NCBI GenBank assembly: GCA_026002025.1
Contig: BOAU01000002.1
Coordinates: 1 to 64,000, forward strand
Direction of reading: 5' to 3'
DNA from: Spirochaetia bacterium
GTDB taxonomy: Bacteria; Spirochaetota; Spirochaetia; Treponematales; Breznakiellaceae
Length of the DNA: 64,000 nt
Shown in pieces: positions 1 through 7,617 of the stretch. Positions within the stretch are counted from its first letter, which is position 1. Every line of letters begins with the position of its first letter. The notes beneath the pieces were generated by a model. It had not been told where the DNA came from, searched no databases, and saw only the letters and a list, made by a program, of their open reading frames with translations. A program made the position numbers and the translations under genes.

Positions 1-869
1 TCTGCTTAAAACATTCCAGCTTGGGAAAAAATACAGCCTCAGACTCAAACGCCGCATATTGAGCTGGGGGTTTGAGCAGCATCTTGAAGCCGTCCTCGCG
101 CTCTGATGCTTCATGCGTTTGTCGTGATGAAGATAGTCGTGGCAGATGTGTGTCAGCCAGACTTTTTCAGCCCCGACTTCCCCGGCGGCGTTTAGGGCCT
201 GTTCAAAGGAAAAATGGGTTTCATGGGGCCGTGTCCGCAGCGCCCCGATGATCAAAACCGTTGGTTTGCCGATGATTTTCCGGGAAGCGGCGGGGATTTC
301 GCTGATGTCGGTGAGGTAAACCGCGAAGATCTTGCTTACACAAGGGAGAGGCGCCTTTTTTGCCGCTTCATCCGGTGGCCTTTCTTCAATTTTCCAGCCT
401 AAAATGTCCAGCATCCCGTGTTTTATCGGTATTGGGGTAAAGATCAGGCCCCCAAGAGCCACCGGGCCTGAGACAGCGATGGGGATGATCCGGGGCTTTC
501 CGCCCCCGCGCTGGGTTTCTTTGAATACATAGGAAAACCGTTCCTTCATTTCGCCGATGGTTTCATCGTTTCCGTAAACCGGAAGGGGCGTTTCCCGGCT
601 CAGGGGGCGCACATCATCCAGGCCGTGGACATGATCCGCATGGGCATGGGTCAGGAAGATCCCGTCCAGCTTCTTAATCCCCGCCCGTATTGCCTGAAGG
701 CGGAATTCCGGCCCGGTGTCGATAATGGCCCGTTCGCCCCGGTCCCCTTCAATATAGAGGGATGCCCGCATCCGTTTGTCCCGGGAATCCTCGGAATGGC
801 AGACCGGACAATCGCAGCCCACTACAGGAACGCCGTGGGAAGTACCGGAACCAAGGATGTCAGCTTCAT
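1..869 (-). pseudogene. PhnP-like MBL-fold phosphodiesterase, frameshifted at its start
   Basis: Metallo-beta-lactamase-fold hydrolase of the PhnP / YcbJ type (cyclic-phosphate phosphodiesterase family). The body reads in one frame from about 860 down to 118 and shows GSGTSHGVP, the metal motif THAHADHVHGLDD, and a late THICHD histidine motif. The family start MKLT-ILGSGTSHG is visible at 869, but ATGAAGCTGAC is out of frame with ATCCTTGGTTCC: one base is missing near 858-860. In the frame as it stands the only upstream starts are poor (TTG near 929). After residue ~250, the usual family length, the frame runs on to the window edge without a recognisable end, and a neighbouring frame looks more coding-like, so a second lesion near 100-118 is possible. 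It is a pseudogene, or the assembly has an error. Family assignment is secure; the state of the 3' end is not. Confidence 0.7.
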
Positions 870-910
870 TGAAAACAGTATGACGGAAAGCGCCGGAAAA
901 TTTAAGCTCA

Positions 911-969
911 GGGACAGAGCTCAGACTTTTCAAGCTCTGTCCCCACGAAAACCTTGAAGCTCTGTCCCC
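911..969. repeat. REP-type repeat cluster, motif GGGACAGAGCT
   Basis: GGGACAGAGCT (911-921) and its complement AGCTCTGTCCCC (933-944) form a hairpin with an 11-nt spacer. A second AGCTCTGTCCCC follows at 958-969. The same motif recurs at 8279, 11013-11048 and 11431. This pattern of a short palindrome in pairs and clusters is typical of REP sequences, but the family name is inference. Confidence 0.6.
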
Positions 970-1005
970 GTTGCGGGGCCGTCTGTTTAGGACTATGCTT
1001 TTCCC

Positions 1006-1572
1006 ATGGCAGACCCTGAACTGGTCCGGGTAATGGACTATATCCTGAACCGCTGCGATGAGGCGGCCATAGAGGCGGTGGCCGCTGCGGTGGTCAGGCG
1101 GCGGCGGGAGCTTACCATGTTCGGTGGAAAGCGGAACCTGCCGGACCCCAAAAAATGGGCGGAAGAGATGACCTCCCATCTCAATATTGAAGGTACGATC
1201 GAGGGCCTCAAGCAAAGTGTCCTCGATTACGCAGTACGGATCATCAAACAGGAAGCCCCGGAACTAAACGACGATCAAATTAAGCAGCTTACCGATGCCT
1301 GGATACCGGACCCCAATGTCGGCGGCCGGGAAGATAAACTCCCGGCGGATCTTCTTTCCGCAATGGTTGAACAGTTTATCGCCTATTCATCGGGAACCAT
1401 GGACGCGGCCGAGGAGAAGGGCCTGCGGAAAGAGCTGGGGGCCTGGCCGGAGCGGTACTGGAAGGCCTTCCCCCAGGTCATCCGCCTGCTCATTACCGGC
1501 TATTTAAAGAATGAAATAAGCGAAGGGGAATTCCGGTCCAAACTGGATACCGCTTTGACCCTGCAAGCTTAG
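1006..1572 (+). CDS. hypothetical protein, 188 aa
   Basis: I do not recognise the family. The product is soluble and mostly helical, without signal peptide or membrane segment. It has an arginine cluster near residue 32 (VVRRRRE) and a PERYWKAFPQVIRLL stretch near 148. It starts with ATG 34 bases after the REP cluster and ends 90 bases before the Fic gene. Codon use matches the surrounding GC-rich genes, which supports real coding. No function can be given. Confidence 0.6.
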   Translation: MADPELVRVMDYILNRCDEAAIEAVAAAVVRRRRELTMFGGKRNLPDPKKWAEEMTSHLNIEGTIEGLKQSVLDYAVRIIKQEAPELNDDQIKQLTDAWIPDPNVGGREDKLPADLLSAMVEQFIAYSSGTMDAAEEKGLRKELGAWPERYWKAFPQVIRLLITGYLKNEISEGEFRSKLDTALTLQA

Positions 1573-1583
1573 ATTTTGTTCTT

Positions 1584-1661
1584 GGTTCTGCCCAATTTAC
1601 TTGCCGTTCTGCCCAAAATAGTGGTATAATTAGGCAGAACCAGGAAAAATCAGGCAGAACC
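1584..1661 (+). promoter_or_regulatory. Fic gene promoter framed by inverted repeats (putative operator)
   Basis: A -10 box TATAAT (1625-1630) lies 18 bp after TTGCCG (1601-1606). Four copies of one 10-mer frame it: GGTTCTGCCC (1584-1593) and CGTTCTGCCC (1605-1614) upstream, AGGCAGAACC (1632-1641) and AGGCAGAACC (1652-1661) downstream in inverse orientation. Spacing within each pair is 20-21 bp, two helical turns. The last copy ends 2 bases before the Fic ATG. The layout suggests cooperative repression, plausibly by the winged-helix end of the Fic protein itself. Confidence 0.65.
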
Positions 1662-1663
1662 AG

Positions 1664-2716
1664 ATGAGAAACTTTGACTATTCAGACTTACCTTCCTCCC
1701 TTGCCTGCAATGAGATCATGAATCTCCTTGCCGCTGTTCATGAGTACAAGGGGAAGCAGGAGCTATTTGTGGAGGCAAGGGCAGATGTACTGGTAACTCT
1801 GCTGGAAATCGCCCGGATACAGAGTACCGGCGCGTCGAACCGGATCGAGGGGATCAATACATCAGACGAGCGGCTTGCCGCCCTGGTTGCCATGAAGACG
1901 GAGCCCCGGAACCGTTCTGAGGAGGAGATCGCCGGCTACCGGGAAGTGCTGGCCCTGATCCACGAAAGTTACGATCATATCCCCCTGCGGCCCAATATCA
2001 TCCTCCAACTGCACCGGGACCTCTATCAGTTTAACCCTTCCATGTTGGGGGGAAAATACAAGGCGGCGGACAATGTCATCGCCGAGGTCAGCGCCGATGG
2101 CCGGGAACGGGTGCGTTTTAAGCCGTTATCGGCTGTTGAGACCCCCATTGCCATTGAAGAACTCTGCGCCGCCTTCAACGGGGCGCTGAATGCGGGGAAA
2201 ATCGATCCCCTGCTGCTCATCCCCCGGTTTATCCTGGACTTCCTCTGCATCCACCCCTTTGCGGACGGCAACGGCAGGATGAGCCGCCTTCTCTGCCTGC
2301 TGCTACTCTACCGTTCGGGGTACCTGGTGGGAAAGTACATCAGCCTGGAAACGATTATCGAACAGACCAAGGAAACCTACTACGAAGCACTGGAAATTGG
2401 TTCCACCGGCTGGCACGAGGGGGAAAACGACTGCCTGCCCTTTGTGCGGCATTTTCTGGAAGTGTTATTAAAGGCCTACAGGGAATTTTCCTTTAGGGTG
2501 GGCTTAACCTTTAATCGCAGCCTTTCAAAGCCGGATCGGGTCCGGGTCCTCTTTGAAAGCACCCTTGGACAGCTTTCAAAAAAGGACATTCTGGACCGTT
2601 TCCCCGATATTAGCACATCCACGGTGGAGGCCAGCCTTTCCACGCTCCTGAAAGAAGGGTTTATTGCCAAAATCGGAGCAGGGAAAAAGACAAAATACAT
2701 AAAAGTTAGTAATTAA
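1664..2716 (+). CDS. Fic-domain protein with C-terminal winged helix
   Basis: Fic proteins transfer AMP or related groups from nucleotides to target hydroxyls. The Fic motif HPFADGNGRMSR is complete at about residues 197-208. An N-terminal Fic/DOC cap carries TGASNRIEGI near residue 53, which contains the inhibitory helix pattern S/T-xxx-E-G found in class II (self-inhibited) Fic proteins. The last ~70 residues (KKDILDRFPDISTSTVEASL) look like a winged helix-turn-helix. Length 350 aa is normal for this Fic-wHTH group. The start ATG directly follows the last operator repeat, and no strong ribosome binding site is seen. The target is unknown. Confidence 0.88.
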   Translation: MRNFDYSDLPSSLACNEIMNLLAAVHEYKGKQELFVEARADVLVTLLEIARIQSTGASNRIEGINTSDERLAALVAMKTEPRNRSEEEIAGYREVLALIHESYDHIPLRPNIILQLHRDLYQFNPSMLGGKYKAADNVIAEVSADGRERVRFKPLSAVETPIAIEELCAAFNGALNAGKIDPLLLIPRFILDFLCIHPFADGNGRMSRLLCLLLLYRSGYLVGKYISLETIIEQTKETYYEALEIGSTGWHEGENDCLPFVRHFLEVLLKAYREFSFRVGLTFNRSLSKPDRVRVLFESTLGQLSKKDILDRFPDISTSTVEASLSTLLKEGFIAKIGAGKKTKYIKVSN

Positions 2717-2750
2717 CGCTCATCATTTGCCGTAAAGCTGGTAATTGGGA

Positions 2751-3809
2751 TTAATTCCCCACCCGTATCGAGTTGAACCAGGCCTCATTGTAGAGGTCCA
2801 GGGCCTCGCCGAGATCATCCTTGAGGGTTGTCCGGGCCAGTTCCTCGGTGGTGTACCAGGCGGGACCTTTTTTGAGGGCACGGGCGGGAATGTTCGTCGT
2901 GGAGGGGAAGCCGAAGTAGTCGGTGAACTCGGCGTAGATCTCGGGCCGGTGGATAAAGTCGATGAATTTGTGGGCCAAATCGATGTGCTTCGAGCCCTTG
3001 AGGATGCACATGCTGTCGATGTAGGCGGGGCCGCCCTCGGGGGGGATAAAGAAGACCGTGTCCTTCATAAGCTGCTCGTTGTCGGCGATTTCTTCGTAGA
3101 CCACTTCCGCATAGCCCTGGACCACCCAGAAGTCCCCGTCCGCATAACCCTTGCCGAAGGCTTCGGCGTCGAATTTGACCAGGTTCGGCTTCCAGGAGTT
3201 GTTGACCAGATTTTTGGCCTCTTCAATCTCTGCGGGGTTTTTGGTGTTTACACTGTAGCCCAGATAAGTGAGGGCGTCCCCCAGGACTTCCCGCATATCA
3301 TCCAGCATGGTCATCCGGTCCTTGAGGTCGCTGCGGCCGAAGATGGACCAGCTCCGCTCAAAATTGGGCACCCGTGCCGTATTCACCGCGATTCCGGCGG
3401 CGCCGAAGTAGTAGGGCACGGAATATTCCATATTGGAGTCATAGGCGGCTTTCTGGAGCACCGCAGGATCGATGTTGCTAAGATTTGGAACTTTGGATTT
3501 GTCGATTTTTTCCAGCATGTTCTGGTGAATCATGATGGAAGTGTAATCCCCGGAGGGGAAAACGATGTCGTAGCCAGCCCCGCCGGCCTTAAGCTTGGCG
3601 TACATGTCCTCGTTGGAGGCAAATTCATCGTAAATCACCGTGACCCCGTATTCTTTTTCAAACTTTTCAATCACCGAGTCCGGAGTGTAATAGGTCCAGT
3701 TGTAAATGTAGAGCTTGTTCGGGTCAGTTTTTCCGCCGCAGCCCAACAGGATGAGTACGCACAGGGCGGACAGCCACAGCCCCAATCCCCATTTAGACAC
3801 TTTTTTCAT
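2751..3809 (-). CDS. potD: Spermidine/putrescine-binding lipoprotein PotD
   Basis: Periplasmic polyamine-binding component of the PotABCD ABC importer. The signal peptide ends in the lipobox LLGC with Cys24, so it is a lipoprotein. The mature start GKTDPNKLYIYNWTYYTP and later YDIVFPSGDY are typical of the PotD/PotF family. Length 352 aa is normal. It is the last gene of the potABCD operon, 64 bases after potC, with a ribosome binding site (GAGGAAAAA) before ATG. Which polyamine it binds cannot be read from the sequence. Confidence 0.92.
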   Translation of the reverse strand: MKKVSKWGLGLWLSALCVLILLGCGGKTDPNKLYIYNWTYYTPDSVIEKFEKEYGVTVIYDEFASNEDMYAKLKAGGAGYDIVFPSGDYTSIMIHQNMLEKIDKSKVPNLSNIDPAVLQKAAYDSNMEYSVPYYFGAAGIAVNTARVPNFERSWSIFGRSDLKDRMTMLDDMREVLGDALTYLGYSVNTKNPAEIEEAKNLVNNSWKPNLVKFDAEAFGKGYADGDFWVVQGYAEVVYEEIADNEQLMKDTVFFIPPEGGPAYIDSMCILKGSKHIDLAHKFIDFIHRPEIYAEFTDYFGFPSTTNIPARALKKGPAWYTTEELARTTLKDDLGEALDLYNEAWFNSIRVGN

Positions 3810-3873
3810 TTTTTCCTCCTCGAAACTATGTTGGAAGTTCCGTAATGCAGCATGATGTTATATAAACTATAGG

Positions 3874-4749
3874 CTATTTCGCCGCAATGTACTTTAGGAA
3901 GTTTCGCAGCAGATAGGTCAGAAGCACTGTGCCCAGGATCATCACCACCGAAAGGGCGTTGATCACCGGGGATACCCCGAAACGGATGGCCGAGTAGATG
4001 TACAGGGGCAGGGTCGATGAACCGGGGCCCGAGACAAAGTAGGTGATGACGAAATCCTCAAGGCTTATGGTGATGGCGGTGAGGAAGCCGGAGACGATAC
4101 CGGGCATACAGATGGGCACCGTCACCTTGAGTAATGTCTGGGCCTCGTTGGCCCCGAGGTCGTGGGCGGCCTCGATGATGGAAAAATCAAATTCGTCCAG
4201 CCGGGCCATGACCATGAGGAACACGAAGGGCAAGTTAAAGGTGGTATGGGCGATAAAGATCGTCATAAGCCCCAGCTTGATCCCGATCCCGGCAAAGAAG
4301 ATCGAAAGGGACACGCCGATGATGATCTCCGGGAGGATCATGGGGAGGAAGGAGATGGTCTGCACGTAGTTCCGCATCTTGAAGCGGTACCAGTTCACCC
4401 CAATGGCCCCGAAGGTCCCCAGCACCGTGGCGGTGGCGGCGGAGGTGACGGCGATAAGGATGCTATTGCGGAAGGCCCGCCAGAGGTCCCGTGAATGGAA
4501 AAAGAGCTCTTCGTACCAGACAAAGGAGAAGCCCGTCCAGCCCATGCCCTTGGATGCGTTAAAGGAATAGAGTACCAGCACAAAAAGTGGCAGAAAGAGG
4601 AACACTATGGTGGCGATAAAGACGGTCTGGGAGAACGAAAACTGCCGTTTGCGGTAGGCCCGCCTGGCATGACGGGCAGCTTCCCCCTGGGCATGGGGGC
4701 CTATTTTCAGGGAAGTGATGGTGTTATTGACTGCGTCTTTAATGTTCAT
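3874..4749 (-). CDS. potC: Spermidine/putrescine ABC permease PotC
   Basis: Inner-membrane permease of the polyamine importer. It has about six hydrophobic segments and the EAA loop EAAHDLGANEAQTLLKVTVP near residues 194-213, where the ATPase docks. A non-membrane N-terminal extension of about 35 residues precedes the first helix. The start overlaps the potB stop by 4 bases (ATGA), so translation is likely coupled. Confidence 0.92.
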   Translation of the reverse strand: MNIKDAVNNTITSLKIGPHAQGEAARHARRAYRKRQFSFSQTVFIATIVFLFLPLFVLVLYSFNASKGMGWTGFSFVWYEELFFHSRDLWRAFRNSILIAVTSAATATVLGTFGAIGVNWYRFKMRNYVQTISFLPMILPEIIIGVSLSIFFAGIGIKLGLMTIFIAHTTFNLPFVFLMVMARLDEFDFSIIEAAHDLGANEAQTLLKVTVPICMPGIVSGFLTAITISLEDFVITYFVSGPGSSTLPLYIYSAIRFGVSPVINALSVVMILGTVLLTYLLRNFLKYIAAK

Positions 4750-5672
4750 TTGGCGGCCCTCTTTACATCAATAGTCCGGGATGCATCTTTTTTCTGGAGA
4801 TTCATCATCACCATGACCCCAATGGTGGTTACCAGGGTCAGGACCATGGAGATTGCCGAGGCCAGGGGCCAGTTTCGGGATTTGGTAAGCTGGTCTGCGA
4901 TGATGTTCCCCAGCATGTAGGAATCCTTGCCCCCGACAAGCAGGGGCACCGCGTAGGCCCCGAATATGGGGATAAAGGTGAAGAGTACCGCCGTATACAC
5001 ACCGCTGCGGATATTGGGCAGCAATACATGGATCATGGAGCCGAACTTGGTGGCCCCCAGGTCACGGGCCGCTTCCAGCAGGGAAAAATCGAATTTGTCG
5101 ATGGTGGAAAAGAGGGGGAGGATGGCGTAGGGCAGGTACATGTAGACCAGGACCAGGACCACCACCTTCTGGTTGTAGAGAAAGTGGATATAGTCGCTGA
5201 TAAGCCCGGCCCGGAGCAGAAATTCGTTGAGGAAGCCTGAGTTTCCCAGAATATTCATCCACGCAAAGACCCGGATCAGGAAGTTGGTCCAGAAGGGGAT
5301 AATGATCAGCAGCAATAGGAAGGTCTGGTTCCGGCTTTTCGCCATATAGTAGCCGCAGGGGAGGGCGATCAGGATGGTGATGATGGTTGCCGCGATGGAT
5401 GTAAGGATCGTCCTGCCGGTGATCAGGAGGAAATTGGGGTTCGAGAGGCTTTTGTAGGCCTCCAGGGAAAATTGCCATTCCACCCCGCCGTAGAGCCCTT
5501 TTTTGAGGAAGCTGTACAGTACAATGATGAGCAGGGGCGCCAGGAGGAAGATCGTGAACCACACCGCCATGGGGGACGAATAGAAGGGGCCGTAGTTCCG
5601 CTTAATGACGGCGATATTCCTGACAGCGGATTTTTTAGCGGCCCCCCCAGGTTCGCTTTTGGCGGCGCTCAT
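4746..5672 (-). CDS. potB: Spermidine/putrescine ABC permease PotB
   Basis: Second permease of the polyamine importer. It has a basic N-terminal tail of about 30 residues, six predicted membrane segments, and the EAA docking loop EAARDLGATKFGSMIHVLLP in the second half. The start overlaps the potA stop by 4 bases, and its own stop overlaps the potC start by 4 bases. Length 308 aa is usual for the family. Confidence 0.92.
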   Translation of the reverse strand: MSAAKSEPGGAAKKSAVRNIAVIKRNYGPFYSSPMAVWFTIFLLAPLLIIVLYSFLKKGLYGGVEWQFSLEAYKSLSNPNFLLITGRTILTSIAATIITILIALPCGYYMAKSRNQTFLLLLIIIPFWTNFLIRVFAWMNILGNSGFLNEFLLRAGLISDYIHFLYNQKVVVLVLVYMYLPYAILPLFSTIDKFDFSLLEAARDLGATKFGSMIHVLLPNIRSGVYTAVLFTFIPIFGAYAVPLLVGGKDSYMLGNIIADQLTKSRNWPLASAISMVLTLVTTIGVMVMMNLQKKDASRTIDVKRAAK

Positions 5673-6862
5673 TCTTTGACACCCACAATATAGCCGTCGT
5701 TGGCGCTCCAGGAAAGGTAGACCTCGTCCTTCCAGACAATATCCGGCCCTTCATCGGAATAGTTTGCGTGCTGCTTGATAACCCGGATAAGCACCTTTTG
5801 GTCCGTATTTTTGTCGGAAGCGGCCTGGGCTATCTTGATGTAGAACTTGGTCTGGAACCCCGAATAGATGGGCTCGTCCACCGTGCCCTGGAAAAAGTTG
5901 ATATCCGCCCGCTTGGTGACGGGCTTTTCCTTGGAAATGACGATCTTTTCAGGCCGTATGGTAAAGACCACTTTCTGGCCGGCTTCCACCTCGTCCACGG
6001 TGGTGACCTTGATGCGGCCGAGTTCGGGGATATCCAGTTCCGCCATGTATTCGGTGCTGTCCGAAGGGGTAATGGCGGGGAGCAGGGGCTGATCGAGTTT
6101 ATCCACCCTGGCAACGATCGCTTCAAAGAGGTTGATCTCCCCGATGAACCGGGCCACAAAGTCCGTGGCGGGACTTTCGTAAATCTCGTGGGGGGTACCG
6201 ACTTGTAAAACATTCCCCTGGTTCATCACGGCAATACGGTCGGAGACCGAAAGGGCCTCCTGCTGGTCATGGGTCACGTAGATAAAGGTGATGCCGATCT
6301 TGTCGTGGATCTGGTCCAGTTCAATAAGCATGTGCTGGCGGAGCTTGGCGTCCAGTGCGGAAAGTGGCTCGTCAAGCAGGAGCACCCGGGGCTCATTGAT
6401 CAGGGCCCGGGCAATGGCCACCCGCTGTTTCTGTCCCCCGGAAAGCTGGTTCGGCTTCTTGTGGGCATGGCCTTCAAGCTGTACCAATTTAAGGTACTCG
6501 TTCACCTTGGGGGCAATTTCAGCCTTGGGGTGGCGTTTGATCCGCAGGGGGAAGGCGACGTTTTCGAAGACCGTCAAATGGGGGAAAAGGGCGTAGTTCT
6601 GAAAAACCGTGTTGGCCTGCCGCCGGTTGGGGGGCAGGGGAAGCACATCAACGCCGTCAAAGGTGACCACCCCGTAGTCCGGGCTTTCAAAGCCTGCGAT
6701 GATCCGCAGAAGGGTGGTTTTGCCGCATCCTGAGGGGCCCAAAAGGGAGAAAAATTCGCCCTTTTTTATTCCAAGGCTTACCTCGTTTAAGACCTTAAAG
6801 TCACCGAAGGATTTGGATACATCCTCGACAACCACATCGCTTCCTTTCAATCCGGTTCTCAC
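5669..6862 (-). CDS. potA: Spermidine/putrescine ABC transporter ATPase PotA
   Basis: ATP-hydrolysing subunit of the polyamine importer. Walker A GPSGCGKTT is at residues 42-50, the signature LSGGQKQR at 140-147, Walker B LLLDEP at 161-166, and a switch histidine in YVTHDQQEA. A C-terminal TOBE region carries FTIRPEKI. It is the first gene of potABCD and starts with GTG after AGAGAGG. A 150-bp AT-rich gap separates it from the nitroreductase gene and should hold the operon promoter; no convincing -35/-10 pair stands out. Confidence 0.93.
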   Translation of the reverse strand: MRTGLKGSDVVVEDVSKSFGDFKVLNEVSLGIKKGEFFSLLGPSGCGKTTLLRIIAGFESPDYGVVTFDGVDVLPLPPNRRQANTVFQNYALFPHLTVFENVAFPLRIKRHPKAEIAPKVNEYLKLVQLEGHAHKKPNQLSGGQKQRVAIARALINEPRVLLLDEPLSALDAKLRQHMLIELDQIHDKIGITFIYVTHDQQEALSVSDRIAVMNQGNVLQVGTPHEIYESPATDFVARFIGEINLFEAIVARVDKLDQPLLPAITPSDSTEYMAELDIPELGRIKVTTVDEVEAGQKVVFTIRPEKIVISKEKPVTKRADINFFQGTVDEPIYSGFQTKFYIKIAQAASDKNTDQKVLIRVIKQHANYSDEGPDIVWKDEVYLSWSANDGYIVGVKE

Positions 6863-7013
6863 AACCTCTCTTCAAATACAGCTCGCCGTGCATAAAGCCG
6901 GTATTTTCATTATTTAAGTCTAAAAGGAACAATGCGGATTTTAGGAATTAAAGTCAATCAGTTTTGAGAAAAAAGAGTAAAAATTTTACCTGCCTGTGTT
7001 TAGCGTGCGTTCA

Positions 7014-7595
7014 TCACTCAATAACCCGGATGGTGTTTTCCTTCCGGGGCGGCGGGACCGAGGGTTTGGCGATGTAACCGATTGCCGCAGAGGAGCATAT
7101 GGTGTGCTCCCGGGGAATTCCCAGGGTAAAGAGAAAGTCCCGGACCCCCGGATCGTTCCGCAGCCAGTGGGGGGAATTGATGTAGCAGCTTCCCAGCCCC
7201 AGGCTTTCCGCCCCCAGGAAGATGTTTTCCAGGGCCAGGGAACAGTCCGCCATGGCGTTCTCGTAGTTTGGCTTGTTGGAGGCGATGATCAGGGCCGGGG
7301 CGTGGTTGCAGAAATGAAAATCCTCATTTTGGGCGGCCTTTTTGGCCCCGTGCTTGCCGGGATAATCATCATCGGGGGTCCAGACCAGGAAACCCTGGCG
7401 CAGTAACCCGTTGAGCTTTGTAATGATCTCCCGGTTCAGGATGGCGGTAAAAAGCCAGCTCTGGTTATTACCGCCGCTGGGAGCCCAAACGGCGGCATCC
7501 AGCAGTTTATCTATATCCTGCCGGGGCACCGGCTTATCCTGAAAGGACCGGGTAGACCTGCGGGAATGGATCAGGGCGAAAATATCATCTGACAT
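7014..7595 (-). CDS. Nitroreductase-family FMN oxidoreductase
   Basis: Flavin-dependent NAD(P)H oxidoreductase family. The family start IHSRRSTRSFQDKPV and the following WAPSGGNNQSW motif bind FMN, and the C-terminal half has GLGSCYINSPHW. Length 193 aa is typical. It lies 22 bases after the GH106-like gene on the same strand and is probably cotranscribed with it. The substrate cannot be inferred. A second nitroreductase-family gene in the window, at 52342, encodes an exported form. Confidence 0.85.
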   Translation of the reverse strand: MSDDIFALIHSRRSTRSFQDKPVPRQDIDKLLDAAVWAPSGGNNQSWLFTAILNREIITKLNGLLRQGFLVWTPDDDYPGKHGAKKAAQNEDFHFCNHAPALIIASNKPNYENAMADCSLALENIFLGAESLGLGSCYINSPHWLRNDPGVRDFLFTLGIPREHTICSSAAIGYIAKPSVPPPRKENTIRVIE

Positions 7596-7617
7596 GGGAA
7601 TCCTCCTTTGGGAAAAC

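Noticed and set aside
625..957. 110-aa plus-strand frame
   Set aside because: Antisense to the conserved core of the PhnP-like gene and runs into REP repeats.
2745..3845. 366-aa frame on the plus strand
   Set aside because: Exactly opposite to potD, which has clear family motifs; the frame is a GC-driven shadow.
4043..4494. overlapping plus-strand frames in the pot operon
   Set aside because: Opposite to potC, with no independent coding evidence.
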